A DNA stretch of 64,000 bases, taken from contig JAUUPT010000005.1 of assembly GCA_030843315.1 (NCBI GenBank), positions 26,230 to 90,229 of the forward strand, given 5' to 3'. The position numbers and the translations under genes are program-made. Origin of the DNA: Bacteroidaceae bacterium (lineage in GTDB: Bacteria; Bacteroidota; Bacteroidia; Bacteroidales; Bacteroidaceae). A model generated the notes under the pieces. That model searched no databases, was not told the DNA's origin, and saw only the letters and a program-made list of their open reading frames with translations. Positions 54,919 through 64,000 of this stretch are shown here, piece by piece. Numbering within the stretch: the stretch's first letter is position 1; every line of letters begins with the position of its first letter.

Positions 54919-56652
54919 ATGAAGAAACTTAGAATGATTTTGTTGGCTGCGTTGGGTGTATTCATCTCATGCAGCAGTGTGAAGGCGGAGAAGCATCAGA
55001 CAAGCGCCCCGGATTCTAAAGTGGTGGTAGCATACGTCACTTCCTGGAGTGAGGTGATGCCCGAACCGCAGTACATGACGCATATCAACTATGCTTTTGG
55101 TCATGTGAACGAGGCTTTCAATGGTGTCAAAGTAGACAACGAAGAACGCCTCCGGCGGATTGTAGCCTTGAAGCAACAGAAACCGGAGTTGAAAGTATTG
55201 CTTTCCATCGGTGGTTGGGGAAGCGGACGTTTCAGCGAAATGGTTGCCAATAATAAATATCGCCAGGCTTTTGCCAAAGATTGCCAGCGCGTGGTGAAAG
55301 AGTTCGGGTTGGATGGCATTGATATTGATTGGGAATATCCTACAAGTTCTGCCGCCGGCATTTCTTCTTCACCGGATGATACCAAGAACTTTACCCTTTT
55401 GATGCGCGATATTCGGAAAGCCATCGGCAAGAAGAAACAATTGACTCTGGCAACGGTGGCTTCGGGCGAGTATATTGATTTTCCTGCCATCCTTCCGTAT
55501 ATTGATTTTGTGAATATCATGTCCTACGATATGGCTTCGGCTCCCAAACATCATTCCGCCTTGTTCCGTTCGGAGAATAGTGGAGATATTACAGGGGCGG
55601 AAGCGGTAGCTGCACATCTCAAAGCAGGTGTTCCTGCATCCAAATTGGTGATGGGTATGCCTTTCTACGGCCGTGGCGGTAATGGTTTCCCGAACTTCCA
55701 AGACTTTAATAAGGTAGGCCATTCCAAAGATTATACAGAGAAATGGGATGAGGGTGCTAAAGTTCCCTATCTGGTAGACAGGGATAATACGCTTGTCTTC
55801 GGGTATGAAAATCCCCGTTCACTCGCTATAAAATGTCAGTATATCCTGAAGCAGAACCTGCTGGGCGGTATGTATTGGGATTATTCCGGCGATAACGAGC
55901 AGGGTGATTTGCGCCGCACCGTATACGAAAATCTGATAGAGCACAAGCCGTATGTCGATAATTTTTCTCATGTACTGGTGCTTACGGAAGGGGCCGGACA
56001 ACATCGTGCTTTTTCTGACGTAGCATTGAAGTGGCTCATTGATACAGGAGAAGTGATGGGCTTCACTGTTTCAGTCATTAATAATGCCCAACCTGTCACG
56101 GAGCAATTCCTTTCCCAGTTCCAGCTTATCATTCAACTGGACTTCCCACCCTATACGTGGTCGAAAGAAGCTGAACAGGCTTTCGTCGATTATATAGATA
56201 ATGGCAAGGGAGGCTGGATTGGTTTTCATCATGCCACGTTGCTGGGTGAGTTTGACGGTTATCCTCTGTGGCAATGGTTCTCTGATTTTATGGGAAGTAT
56301 CCGCTTCAATAACTACATAGCTCCGCTTGCTGATGGTACGGTAGTAGTGGAAGACAATGAACATCCGGTGATGGCGGGTGTATCTTCCTCCTTCGTTCTG
56401 CCCAATGATGAATGGTACACTTATGATAAGAGTCCGCGTCCCAATGTCCGCGTGCTGGCACATGTCGATGAGGCTACTTATACACCGGCCTCGGATGTAA
56501 AGATGGGCGATCATCCAGTGATTTGGGTGAATGAACGGAAACAGGCACGGAACGTATATTTCCAGATGGGGCATAGTCCGAAGCTGTTCAATTCGGACGA
56601 CTTTACCACAATGTTCAAGAATGCTATAGACTGGACGTTGGGAAGAAAATAA
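54919..56652 (+). CDS. GH18 glycosidase fused to a ThuA-like domain, predicted lipoprotein
   Basis: The start at 54919 gives 577 residues; earlier in-frame ATGs overlap the permease and are rejected. The signal sequence ends LGVFISCSS, a lipobox-like site. Residues about 30-345 are a GH18 barrel with the catalytic motif DGIDIDWEYP (about 132-141, Asp-x-Asp-x-Glu intact) and the conserved SIGGWGSG. Residues about 350-577 form a ThuA-like domain (HVLVLTEGAGQHRAFSDVAL, GWIGFHHATLL). The catalytic motif supports hydrolysis of chitin-type or N-glycan core GlcNAc linkages. The role of the ThuA part is unknown. It is followed by a strong terminator. Confidence 0.88.
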   Translation: MKKLRMILLAALGVFISCSSVKAEKHQTSAPDSKVVVAYVTSWSEVMPEPQYMTHINYAFGHVNEAFNGVKVDNEERLRRIVALKQQKPELKVLLSIGGWGSGRFSEMVANNKYRQAFAKDCQRVVKEFGLDGIDIDWEYPTSSAAGISSSPDDTKNFTLLMRDIRKAIGKKKQLTLATVASGEYIDFPAILPYIDFVNIMSYDMASAPKHHSALFRSENSGDITGAEAVAAHLKAGVPASKLVMGMPFYGRGGNGFPNFQDFNKVGHSKDYTEKWDEGAKVPYLVDRDNTLVFGYENPRSLAIKCQYILKQNLLGGMYWDYSGDNEQGDLRRTVYENLIEHKPYVDNFSHVLVLTEGAGQHRAFSDVALKWLIDTGEVMGFTVSVINNAQPVTEQFLSQFQLIIQLDFPPYTWSKEAEQAFVDYIDNGKGGWIGFHHATLLGEFDGYPLWQWFSDFMGSIRFNNYIAPLADGTVVVEDNEHPVMAGVSSSFVLPNDEWYTYDKSPRPNVRVLAHVDEATYTPASDVKMGDHPVIWVNERKQARNVYFQMGHSPKLFNSDDFTTMFKNAIDWTLGRK

Positions 56653-57015
56653 AGATTAAAGGTTTTTCAGGTACACATAGCAATAGGTATTTGCTTTTAC
56701 TCCCGTATCGGTATTGTTGATAACTACCGATGCGGGAGTTTTTTATTCAATGGGTCAGTTACTTATCTCGAAAAGTTTGATATCTATCAAAAGAAGTTGA
56801 AAATCATATCTGTGTCGGTAAGCGAACTTCTTTTGATGGATATTGAACCTCCTTCATAATCGCTATTTCTACTTTTGGGAAGTATTAAGGAAACATAATT
56901 GTAACATTAAAAACAAGTATGCCCATGAGAAAAAGAACTGAAGAATGATTTTTTCACTCATAGTGAGTGACTCTTAACTACCTTTTAAATAATAAACTAA
57001 TACTTTGTAAAATTT
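56653..57015 (+). promoter_or_regulatory. 363-base intergenic region with terminator and susC leader
   Basis: After the terminator at 56699-56745 the region shows no gene. Close to the susC start, ATAAACTAATACT (about 56991-57003) is shared with the leader of the second susC gene (about 63029-63041), suggesting a common 5' untranslated element. Confidence 0.45.
56699..56745 (+). terminator. terminator after the GH18 gene
   Basis: ACTCCCGTATCGGTA (56699-56713) and TACCGATGCGGGAGT (56725-56739) pair with one G-T mismatch around an 11-base loop and are followed by a run of T. Confidence 0.88.
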
Positions 57016-60000
57016 ATGCAAAAGAGATTTCTATTGCTGCTTTGTGTCATTTGGTGCTCAGTGCAGCTGTTTGCTCAGCAAGTTAATGTAAAAGGAGTCG
57101 TTTATGACCCTACTGGCGATACCGTTCCAGGTGCCAGTGTCTATGTGAAAAGCAATACCACAATTGGTACAATTACGGACATTGACGGTAACTTTAGTTT
57201 GAATGCTAAAGTGGGTGATGTCCTCGTCATTTCGTTTGTCGGCTATGACCAGGCCGAGGTTAAAGTAACAGCCGGCAATCCTAAACTGATCGTCAATCTG
57301 AAAGACAATGCCAAGTTCCTCGACGAGGTTGTCGTGGTGGGCTATGGCGTACAAAAGAAGAAATTGGTGACCGGTGCTACCGTACAGGTAAAGGGTGATG
57401 AAATAGCCAAGATGAACACCGTTTCACCTCTTGGGGCACTCTCCAGCCAAACACCGGGTGTCTCTATCGTTTCTAATTCCGGTAAGCCGGGTGCAGGCTA
57501 TAAAGTATCTATCCGTGGTCTTGGTACGATGGGTGATGCTTCCCCTATCTGTGTAATCGACGGTTTGGTAGGAGGTATTGATAATCTGAATGCTCTGAAC
57601 CCGAATGATATAGAGAGCATCGACGTGCTGAAGGATGCCGCTTCTACTGCTATCTATGGTGCACGTGCCGCTAATGGTGTAATCCTTGTCACTACTAAGA
57701 AAGGCAAAGAAGGTAAAGCAGTCATTACGTTCGATACTTATATCGGTTGGCAGAACATTGCCCGCAAGCCCCAAGTGCTCAATGCCAAGGAATATGCCAC
57801 AATCATGAACGAGGCCCAACTTAATGATGGTCTTGCTCCTTTCGACTTTGCCTCCATGGTGCCCAACTGGGACAAGATTGAAAGTGGTGAATGGAAAGGT
57901 ACCAATTGGGTGGATGAGATTATCGGTAAGGATGCACCTCAACAGAACTACTCATTCGGCGTGAGCGGAGGAAATACACAAGGTAACTACTCCATTGGTT
58001 TAAGTTACACTTCTCAGGAAGGTATCATCGGACGTAACTACTTTACGTCGAAGTATGACCGTTATTCTGCCCGGATAAACTCAGAATGGACATTGATTAA
58101 GGGAAATAAATTCGATATCTTCAAGTTTGGTGAAAATCTGCAGATGAATATGACAACCAACGATGGTCTGGGTGTGCAGACTGATGGTCCTTATAACAAT
58201 AATATCCGTTGGGCAATGGAAGCCTTCCCATTTATGACTGTTTACGATGATAATGGGGACTTCTCCAAATGTATCGGTTACTGGAGCGCACTACGTGCAA
58301 ACCCTGTGGCACGTCTGTGGTATGATGGTAAGAACAGAGATAGTAAGAATTATTCTGCCCGTGGTAATTTTTACTTTACTGTACAACCTGTCAAGAACTT
58401 GATATGGCGCTCGGCTTTCGGTTTCGGATACTCCGGGTGGACAAACCGCAGCTATGACGAGGCTTACGACTTGGGCGGTTCATTTCAGCGTGCAAATGAT
58501 AATACCAGCCAAGGTTCCGGCAATGACTATGCATGGTCATGGGAAAATACAGTAAGCTATGACTTCAAGATTAAAGAGAACCACAGCTTCAATGTGCTTG
58601 CCGGTATGTCTGCTGAGAAGTGGGGGTTGGGTGAAAGTGTAGGCGCTAACCGTCAGAAGTCTACTTTCGGTGACTGGTTGCATGGTTACATCGACAATAC
58701 GGAGAAGCAAGATGCTGCCACTACTTGGAATATGTGGGGTAAACCTTCCGATCGCGGTAGCCTGCTTTCTTACTTTGGACGTATCAACTACGATTTCTCC
58801 GGCAAATATATGGCTACTGTTATTCTCCGTGCTGATGGTTCTTCCAATTTTGCCAAGGGAAACCGTTGGGGATATTTCCCTTCTGTATCTGCCGGTTGGA
58901 ACATTTCTAATGAAAACTTCATGGAGTCTACCCGAAATTGGCTTGACTATTTGAAGCTCCGCGCAAGTTGGGGACAGAATGGTAACTGTTCTATCAGTAA
59001 TTTCCAGTACTTGTCCACTATTAACATCGGTGGTGCCGATTATTACTTTGGTAATGATAAAACAGGCAAGATACTTGGTTCTTATCCTGATATCCTTGCT
59101 AATGAAGACATCACTTGGGAAACTTCCGAACAGCTTGACTTTGGTATTGATGCACGTTTTCTTAACAGCCGTTTAGGTCTTGCGTTTGATTGGTATCAGA
59201 AGACGACAAAAGACTGGTTGGTGCAGGCTCCTATCTTGGCTTCCTATGGTACGGGCGCTCCTTACATCAATGGTGGTGATATCAAAAATACCGGCGTTGA
59301 ACTTGGATTTACCTGGAATGACCAAATCAAGAAAGACTTTACCTATGGCGCTTCTTTGAACATTGCTTATAATAAGAATGAGGTAACCCGCCTTGCCAAT
59401 GGCGAAGGTGTTATCAACGGTGATGCTGACGCTCTGTCTACCCAATCTGATTTTATTACCCGTGTAGAAGTAGGGCGTCCTATCGGCTTCTTCTATGGAT
59501 ATAAGACTCTCGGTGTGTTCCAGAATGATGAGCAGGTTCGTAATTATAAGGATGCCAAAGGCAATCAGATTATGCCGAATGCTGTTCCGGGCGACGTAAT
59601 CTTTGCCGACCTTAATGGTGACGGTGTTATTTCTGGTGAAGACCGTACCATGATTGGTGATCCGCATCCTGATGTGAATCTCGGTCTGAATCTCAGCTTC
59701 GGCTATAAAGGGTTTGATCTCTCCATTACCGGTGTGGGAGCTTTCGGCCAGCAAGTAGCTCACTCTTATCGTGACTTCGGTGATAATCCGAAGGATAACT
59801 TCACGATGGATATTGCAGCCAATCGTTGGCATGGCGAAGGCACGTCCAATCGTTACCCGCGTATCACCTCATCTCCACACCAGAATTGGAAGTACATTTC
59901 TGACATCTATGTGGATAATGCCGATTATTTCCGCATCAGCAACCTGACAGTCGGTTATGATTTCAAGAAGCTGTTCTCTCAGATTCCTCTGTCACAACTT

Positions 60001-60162
60001 CGTATTTATGCTTCTATTTCTAACCTTTACACTTTTACCGGTTATAAAGGGATGGATCCTGAAGTAGGTTATGGTGCATATTCAAGTTGGTCACAGGGTG
60101 TCGATATAGGTAACTATCCTTTAGCACGTACATTCCTTATCGGTGCTAATGTTAAATTCTAA
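57016..60162 (+). CDS. susC: SusC-family TonB-linked outer membrane glycan transporter
   Basis: The 1048-residue protein has a signal peptide (LLLLCVIWCSVQLFAQ) and a carboxypeptidase-like domain (about 22-100, VKGVVYDPTGDTVPGASV). The SusC hallmark DEVVVVGYGVQKKK (about 103) follows, then the plug with DVLKDAASTAIYGARAANGVI (about 208-228) and a 22-strand barrel ending FLIGANVKF. It imports oligosaccharides with the SusD partner encoded 13 bases downstream. The gene is intact with normal codon use. Confidence 0.93.
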   Translation: MQKRFLLLLCVIWCSVQLFAQQVNVKGVVYDPTGDTVPGASVYVKSNTTIGTITDIDGNFSLNAKVGDVLVISFVGYDQAEVKVTAGNPKLIVNLKDNAKFLDEVVVVGYGVQKKKLVTGATVQVKGDEIAKMNTVSPLGALSSQTPGVSIVSNSGKPGAGYKVSIRGLGTMGDASPICVIDGLVGGIDNLNALNPNDIESIDVLKDAASTAIYGARAANGVILVTTKKGKEGKAVITFDTYIGWQNIARKPQVLNAKEYATIMNEAQLNDGLAPFDFASMVPNWDKIESGEWKGTNWVDEIIGKDAPQQNYSFGVSGGNTQGNYSIGLSYTSQEGIIGRNYFTSKYDRYSARINSEWTLIKGNKFDIFKFGENLQMNMTTNDGLGVQTDGPYNNNIRWAMEAFPFMTVYDDNGDFSKCIGYWSALRANPVARLWYDGKNRDSKNYSARGNFYFTVQPVKNLIWRSAFGFGYSGWTNRSYDEAYDLGGSFQRANDNTSQGSGNDYAWSWENTVSYDFKIKENHSFNVLAGMSAEKWGLGESVGANRQKSTFGDWLHGYIDNTEKQDAATTWNMWGKPSDRGSLLSYFGRINYDFSGKYMATVILRADGSSNFAKGNRWGYFPSVSAGWNISNENFMESTRNWLDYLKLRASWGQNGNCSISNFQYLSTINIGGADYYFGNDKTGKILGSYPDILANEDITWETSEQLDFGIDARFLNSRLGLAFDWYQKTTKDWLVQAPILASYGTGAPYINGGDIKNTGVELGFTWNDQIKKDFTYGASLNIAYNKNEVTRLANGEGVINGDADALSTQSDFITRVEVGRPIGFFYGYKTLGVFQNDEQVRNYKDAKGNQIMPNAVPGDVIFADLNGDGVISGEDRTMIGDPHPDVNLGLNLSFGYKGFDLSITGVGAFGQQVAHSYRDFGDNPKDNFTMDIAANRWHGEGTSNRYPRITSSPHQNWKYISDIYVDNADYFRISNLTVGYDFKKLFSQIPLSQLRIYASISNLYTFTGYKGMDPEVGYGAYSSWSQGVDIGNYPLARTFLIGANVKF

Positions 60163-60175
60163 AATCTGAAAGCGT

Positions 60176-61876
60176 ATGAAAAAGATATTATTATGTATTG
60201 CGTCAGTTTGCTTTATGGCAAGTTGTTCCGAAAGTTTCCTTGACACGGACAATCTGACAAAAAAAGACAGCAGCATCTTCCCGACGAGTACGGCAGATGC
60301 CAATCAAATACTCACTGCCATGTACCGTCCGGTCATGGGTGATGCGGGTTTTCCTCAAAGTTCCAGTTTCCTGATAGCCGAGTTGATGAGTGATGACCGT
60401 TTTGGCGCCGGTGGTACGGATGACCATGATGTACAGGCTATAGCAGCATTCAAGAAGACCAGTGAAAATATGTACAGCCGCTATTGGTCACTTCGCTGGG
60501 AGGGCATTTACCGTGCTAACTTCATGTTGAAGTGTGAACCGAACATCACATGGGATTCTGAGACCGAACACACCAGAATCATTGGTGAGACTTACTTTAT
60601 GCGTGCTTACTATTATTTTGAACTGGCACGTGCATTCGGCCGTGTTCCCTTGGTGCTTACCACTGATCCGGTCAACAATCCGCAAGCTGAACCCGCAGAG
60701 ATGTATGGACAGATTGCTTCTGATCTCTTAACTGCTATCGATATGCTGCCTGCCACCAAGTGGACAGCAGGTGTAGGTACAGACGGCCATGCCACCAAGT
60801 GGGCTGCCCAGGCTATGCTTGCCCGTGTATTCCTTTTCTATACCGGCTATTATAATGTAGAATCTATCACCCTTCCCGGTGAGGGTGGCGGTACTCTTAC
60901 CAAGGCTCAGGTTATCTCTTTTGTAGAGGATTGCGTCAGCAATTCCGGTCATAGCCTGGTTCCCGAGTATCGTAATCTATGGCCTTATTCGGCGGCTGCC
61001 GACTATAAGTACAATGTCACTAATAAACTTTCCTGGATTGGTGAAGACGGTAGCAATCCCGAGGCTCTGTTCGTAGCCAAACACTCCGGTAACGACTGGA
61101 GCGCACGCAACAATGAAGCTCTTTTCTTCAGCCTTCGTTATCAGGACGAGGGTGGTAATAAGTGGATGGACTGTTATCCATACGGTTCCGGTTGGGGTTG
61201 TGGCACGGTTACTCCCAATCTGTATGAAACTTGGCCTACGAACGATCCCCGTCGTACGGGTTCTATTCTCAATGTAGATGATGCCAATGAAGGTATTGCG
61301 GCTTATGTGGACGGTGCACAGAACCAGATACATGATACTCACTTGTGGAACAAAAAGTACACTGCTATCAATACAAAGGCGGATGACCCGGAAGCGGAAA
61401 CCTATGTGGGCACGGGTATCGAACCTCTTTACTGGCATCTTTATCCTTCTCTTAATACTCTTGATTACCAGTCCAACAACTTGCAGGATTTTTATGTAAT
61501 CCGTTTCTCTGATGTACTGTTGATGGGTGCCGAGTTAGGAAGTTCTCATGCCCAGGAATATATGGATCGCGTACGTGCCCGTGTTGGCCTGGCATCTGTT
61601 CCTGCTACGCTGGAGAATATCCAGAATGAACGCCGTTGGGAACTGGCCTTTGAGGGCATCCGCTACTATGACCTGCTTCGCTGGCATAAAGAATCTCTTA
61701 TCACCGAACATCGCTCTAACGTGAAGGTCCGTAACCAGAAGGCTGAGACTACCATCTCTGTTCCCTTCCGTGCCGAGACTAAAGGCTTCCTGCCTATTCC
61801 CGACCAGGAGATTCAGAAATCACAAGGTGTTCTGGTGCAGAACGAAGGATGGGCATCCAATGAAGGTAACTTCTAA
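60176..61876 (+). CDS. susD: SusD/RagB-family surface glycan-binding lipoprotein
   Basis: The 566-residue protein has a lipoprotein signal (LLCIASVCFMASCSE). Its helical TPR-like body carries RIIGETYFMRAYYYFELARAFG (about 130), typical of SusD, and a C-terminal part with NERRWELAFEGIRYYDLLRWH (about 483). It forms the lid of the SusC transporter and binds the glycan. It is directly downstream of susC and upstream of a further lipoprotein. Confidence 0.93.
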   Translation: MKKILLCIASVCFMASCSESFLDTDNLTKKDSSIFPTSTADANQILTAMYRPVMGDAGFPQSSSFLIAELMSDDRFGAGGTDDHDVQAIAAFKKTSENMYSRYWSLRWEGIYRANFMLKCEPNITWDSETEHTRIIGETYFMRAYYYFELARAFGRVPLVLTTDPVNNPQAEPAEMYGQIASDLLTAIDMLPATKWTAGVGTDGHATKWAAQAMLARVFLFYTGYYNVESITLPGEGGGTLTKAQVISFVEDCVSNSGHSLVPEYRNLWPYSAAADYKYNVTNKLSWIGEDGSNPEALFVAKHSGNDWSARNNEALFFSLRYQDEGGNKWMDCYPYGSGWGCGTVTPNLYETWPTNDPRRTGSILNVDDANEGIAAYVDGAQNQIHDTHLWNKKYTAINTKADDPEAETYVGTGIEPLYWHLYPSLNTLDYQSNNLQDFYVIRFSDVLLMGAELGSSHAQEYMDRVRARVGLASVPATLENIQNERRWELAFEGIRYYDLLRWHKESLITEHRSNVKVRNQKAETTISVPFRAETKGFLPIPDQEIQKSQGVLVQNEGWASNEGNF

Positions 61877-61897
61877 TGATTAACCTCAAATGTAATA

Positions 61898-62815
61898 ATG
61901 ATTATGAAGAATAAATATTTATCATTCTTAGGCGGTTGCCTCCTGGCAACGGTGTCGATGACTTCTTGTCTGGACGCTTCTGTCGATAACGATTCTCTCG
62001 GCGGCATGGTACCGGCAGAAGAGATTGCAGCTAACCTCGATGTGCATGGCATTACTCCGGGTAGTAACAAAGTAGTTATCAAGAACAATAATATGGGTGT
62101 CGGTGGTATGTGGGACTACCTGGTAGGTGTAACCACAGCCCAGTGCGATACGGTACTGATCCCCTTTCTCGGCGAACAGACACTGAAGTTCTACGCTACT
62201 TGCGGTGGCGGACAGGTCATTGTGGAAAAGAAGGTGATGATTGATGTGATAGACTATCCGCTTGACCCGTCGTGGGCGATACTTGCCGGCGAAGGTGAGG
62301 AAGGTAAGACCTGGGTTTGGGACCCCAATCCCGGACGTGGAAGCTGGGGCTGCTATGGTGCCGGAGGATATGGTTGGAGCGCCGATGTTCCTAACTGGGG
62401 ATGTACTGCTATCGGTGGAACCTCAGATGCCGGCGTGGCTGTCTCTGATAAGGAATACATCACATTCGACCTTAACGGTGGTGCCAATGCAACCTTGCAT
62501 AAGGCTGACGGTACAGTAGTGAAAGGGTCGTTCTCATTCTCAATGGGTGCTTCTGCCGATAAGGCTGCACTGAAACCTTCCTTCCGCGACGGTACGCCTA
62601 CAGGTCAGGGATGGGTAGGTACGCTTACTCTGAAGGGTGTTTCACTTCCCTCCGGTTTCAATTATTATAGTGGTGCGGCAAGTGGAGGTACGTATGATAT
62701 CGCTGTATTCAGCGAAAATGAGATGGTTCTCATTGAGCCGGATGCAGGCGCTGTGCTTTGTGACCCGAACTGGTCATCTGTCTCTACACACTGGTGCTTT
62801 GTTGCTAAAGAATAA
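61898..62815 (+). CDS. PUL-encoded surface lipoprotein (SusE/F-position), probable glycan-binding protein
   Basis: The 305-residue protein has a lipobox near residue 25 (VSMTSCLDA). The N-terminal part (about 45-115) is an Ig-like domain. The C-terminal part is Trp/Gly-rich (WVWDPNPGRGSWGCYGAGG) with beta-sandwich character, probably a carbohydrate-binding module. It is the third gene of the susCD operon, before a strong terminator. Family not identified exactly. Confidence 0.8.
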   Translation: MIMKNKYLSFLGGCLLATVSMTSCLDASVDNDSLGGMVPAEEIAANLDVHGITPGSNKVVIKNNNMGVGGMWDYLVGVTTAQCDTVLIPFLGEQTLKFYATCGGGQVIVEKKVMIDVIDYPLDPSWAILAGEGEEGKTWVWDPNPGRGSWGCYGAGGYGWSADVPNWGCTAIGGTSDAGVAVSDKEYITFDLNGGANATLHKADGTVVKGSFSFSMGASADKAALKPSFRDGTPTGQGWVGTLTLKGVSLPSGFNYYSGAASGGTYDIAVFSENEMVLIEPDAGAVLCDPNWSSVSTHWCFVAKE

Positions 62816-62851
62816 AGATTCCAGGTGTCTCTGATAGTTCAAGTCTTAAAG

Positions 62852-62886
62852 AAGAGCGGATATGTTACTTGCATATCCGCTCTTTT
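62852..62886 (+). terminator. terminator after the susCD-lipoprotein operon
   Basis: AAGAGCGGATATG (62852-62864) and CATATCCGCTCTT (62872-62884) form a perfect 13-bp stem with a 7-base loop followed by T. Confidence 0.92.
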
Positions 62887-63047
62887 GCTTCAGGTTTAAA
62901 ATTCATCATCCCAGGTTTAAAATAAAACCTTTTTAATCCGATTGTCAAGGAATCTACTTCTTTTGAGAAATATTCAACTTCGGTGTTGCTCTTAGAATCT
63001 ATTTTTGCGCATCAATATTCCTTTTTTATAAACTAATACTATATGTA

Positions 63048-64000
63048 ATGAAAAGAAAAAGAATTCTTTTGCTGCTCTGCACATTCTGGTGCTCCTTGCA
63101 GCTTTTTGCCCAACAAATTAATGTCTCCGGAACAGTAACGGACTCTAACCAAGAGCCTGTTATAGGAGCTTCTGTTTTTGAGAAAGGTACAAGCAACGGT
63201 ATTATTACAGATGTGGATGGAAATTTCAGTCTGAAGGTATCTCCCAATGCTACTATTGTCATATCCTTTATCGGTTATCAGACTGTAGAAGTGGGAGCGA
63301 CGGACAAACCTCTGCGTATCGTCATGAAAGATGATGCCGAACTGCTGGACGAAGTAGTCGTAGTAGGTTATGGTGTACAGAAAAAGAGTGTGATGTCTTC
63401 CGCTGTAAGCCGCGTTACGAGTGAAGAACTGGATATGGGTAATCCGACCAACGTACAGAATGCCTTGAAAGGTAAGGTTTCCGGTGTGCAGATTACTTCC
63501 AATTCCGGTCAGCCGGGGGCTGACTCGAAGATACGTATCCGTGGCACGGGTACGGTAAACAGTTCCGATCCGTTGTATATCATAGACGGTATGCCTTCGG
63601 AAAGCGGTATCAACCATCTTAATCCCTCGGATATCGAGTCTATTGAGGTATTGAAAGATGCTGCTTCGGCGGCTATCTATGGTGCCCGTGGCGCTAATGG
63701 TGTTGTGCTGGTGACGACTAAGAAAGGTACGAAGGGTACGAAGGCCACGCTGAACTATGAGTTTACATACGGCATTCAGAATCCCTCCAAAACAGCCGAC
63801 CTGTTGGAATCTGCCGATTATTTGATGTTAAGTAAAGAAGCGGCAGCCAATGCCGGTACGGAGTTCTATCTGCATGGTTCGCCCGATGTAAATACGAACT
63901 GGGAGAAAGAACTTCGCAACGGGAACGCCTCTATCATGAACCATAAGGTGAGTCTGAGCGGTGGTTCGGAGAGCTCTACTTATTATGCCTCTTTCGGTTA
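63048..64000 (+). CDS. susC: second SusC-family transporter, cut by the window end
   Basis: The first 317 residues are visible. They include a signal peptide (LLLLCTFWCSLQLFAQ), a carboxypeptidase-like domain (VSGTVTDSNQEPVIGASV), the SusC motif DEVVVVGYGVQKKS (about 102) and plug signature EVLKDAASAAIYGARGANGVV. It resembles the susC at 57016 in the signal and plug but is clearly divergent. A second SusC suggests a locus with two import systems or two target glycans. Confidence 0.9.
   Translation, partial: MKRKRILLLLCTFWCSLQLFAQQINVSGTVTDSNQEPVIGASVFEKGTSNGIITDVDGNFSLKVSPNATIVISFIGYQTVEVGATDKPLRIVMKDDAELLDEVVVVGYGVQKKSVMSSAVSRVTSEELDMGNPTNVQNALKGKVSGVQITSNSGQPGADSKIRIRGTGTVNSSDPLYIIDGMPSESGINHLNPSDIESIEVLKDAASAAIYGARGANGVVLVTTKKGTKGTKATLNYEFTYGIQNPSKTADLLESADYLMLSKEAAANAGTEFYLHGSPDVNTNWEKELRNGNASIMNHKVSLSGGSESSTYYASFG

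Overview
The window is Bacteroides-type DNA. The evidence is SusC/SusD pairs, a one-piece hybrid two-component regulator, FHS-type sugar transport, TAnnTTTG-type promoters, and a Bacteroidetes conjugative element with the traA-traO gene order. It has two parts. Positions 1 to about 36,600 are most of an integrative conjugative element (ICE); its integrase is not in the window. From about 36,600 to 64,000 is resident chromosome. No rRNA, tRNA or CRISPR array was recognised.

ICE layout. Positions 366-5522 (+ strand) hold small accessory genes, a ParB-like protein, a strongly structured intergenic RNA candidate (about 4863-5014) and a SLOG/DUF1273 protein. Positions 18719 down to 5544 (- strand) hold the transfer operon: ParA-like TraA, DUF3408, DUF4122, then TraE, F, G, DUF3876, TraI, J, K, L, M, N, O and DUF3872, followed by a separate M48 protease. 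Between TraA and the + strand mobilisation genes lie an array of about 49 octanucleotide units (18771-19162) and a series of hairpins that looks like an oriT (19299-19474). Then come mobA, mobB and mobC (19490-23316). An AT-rich cargo island (23443-27694, - strand) encodes an ABC-three-component-like defence operon: a Mrr-like nuclease, a middle component, an SMC/Rad50-like ATPase and a HEPN protein. The element closes with DUF4099/DUF3945, DUF1896, a 1799-residue methylase-helicase and two small regulators. Its right end probably lies in or next to a chromosomal lipoprotein gene that looks truncated.

The most unusual signal is genetic-code-like. Nine conserved transfer genes (traK, DUF3876, traG, traF, traA, mobA, mobB, mobC and the helicase) together contain 13 in-frame TGA codons. 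Each falls where the protein family has, or plausibly has, tryptophan. There are no frameshifts and no in-frame TAG or TAA. All nine genes end with TAA or TAG, and no gene in the block from 5544 to 23316 ends with TGA. The adjacent chromosome and the cargo use TGA normally as stop. This is what partial reassignment or programmed readthrough of UGA as Trp would look like, but decay by G-to-A mutation is not excluded. No suppressor tRNA was seen in the window.

Chromosomal part. A TonB-dependent receptor and its lipoprotein partner are transcribed leftward. They are followed by a PAS/GAF histidine kinase, menA, and a large PEP-synthase-like protein with receiver-like domains. A polysaccharide utilisation locus (47791 to the window end) follows: hybrid two-component regulator, ROK sugar kinase, NagB-family deaminase, sugar permease, a GH18-ThuA fusion enzyme, SusC, SusD, a surface lipoprotein, and the start of a second SusC. 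The gene content points to amino-sugar glycans (chitin-like or N-glycan-like).
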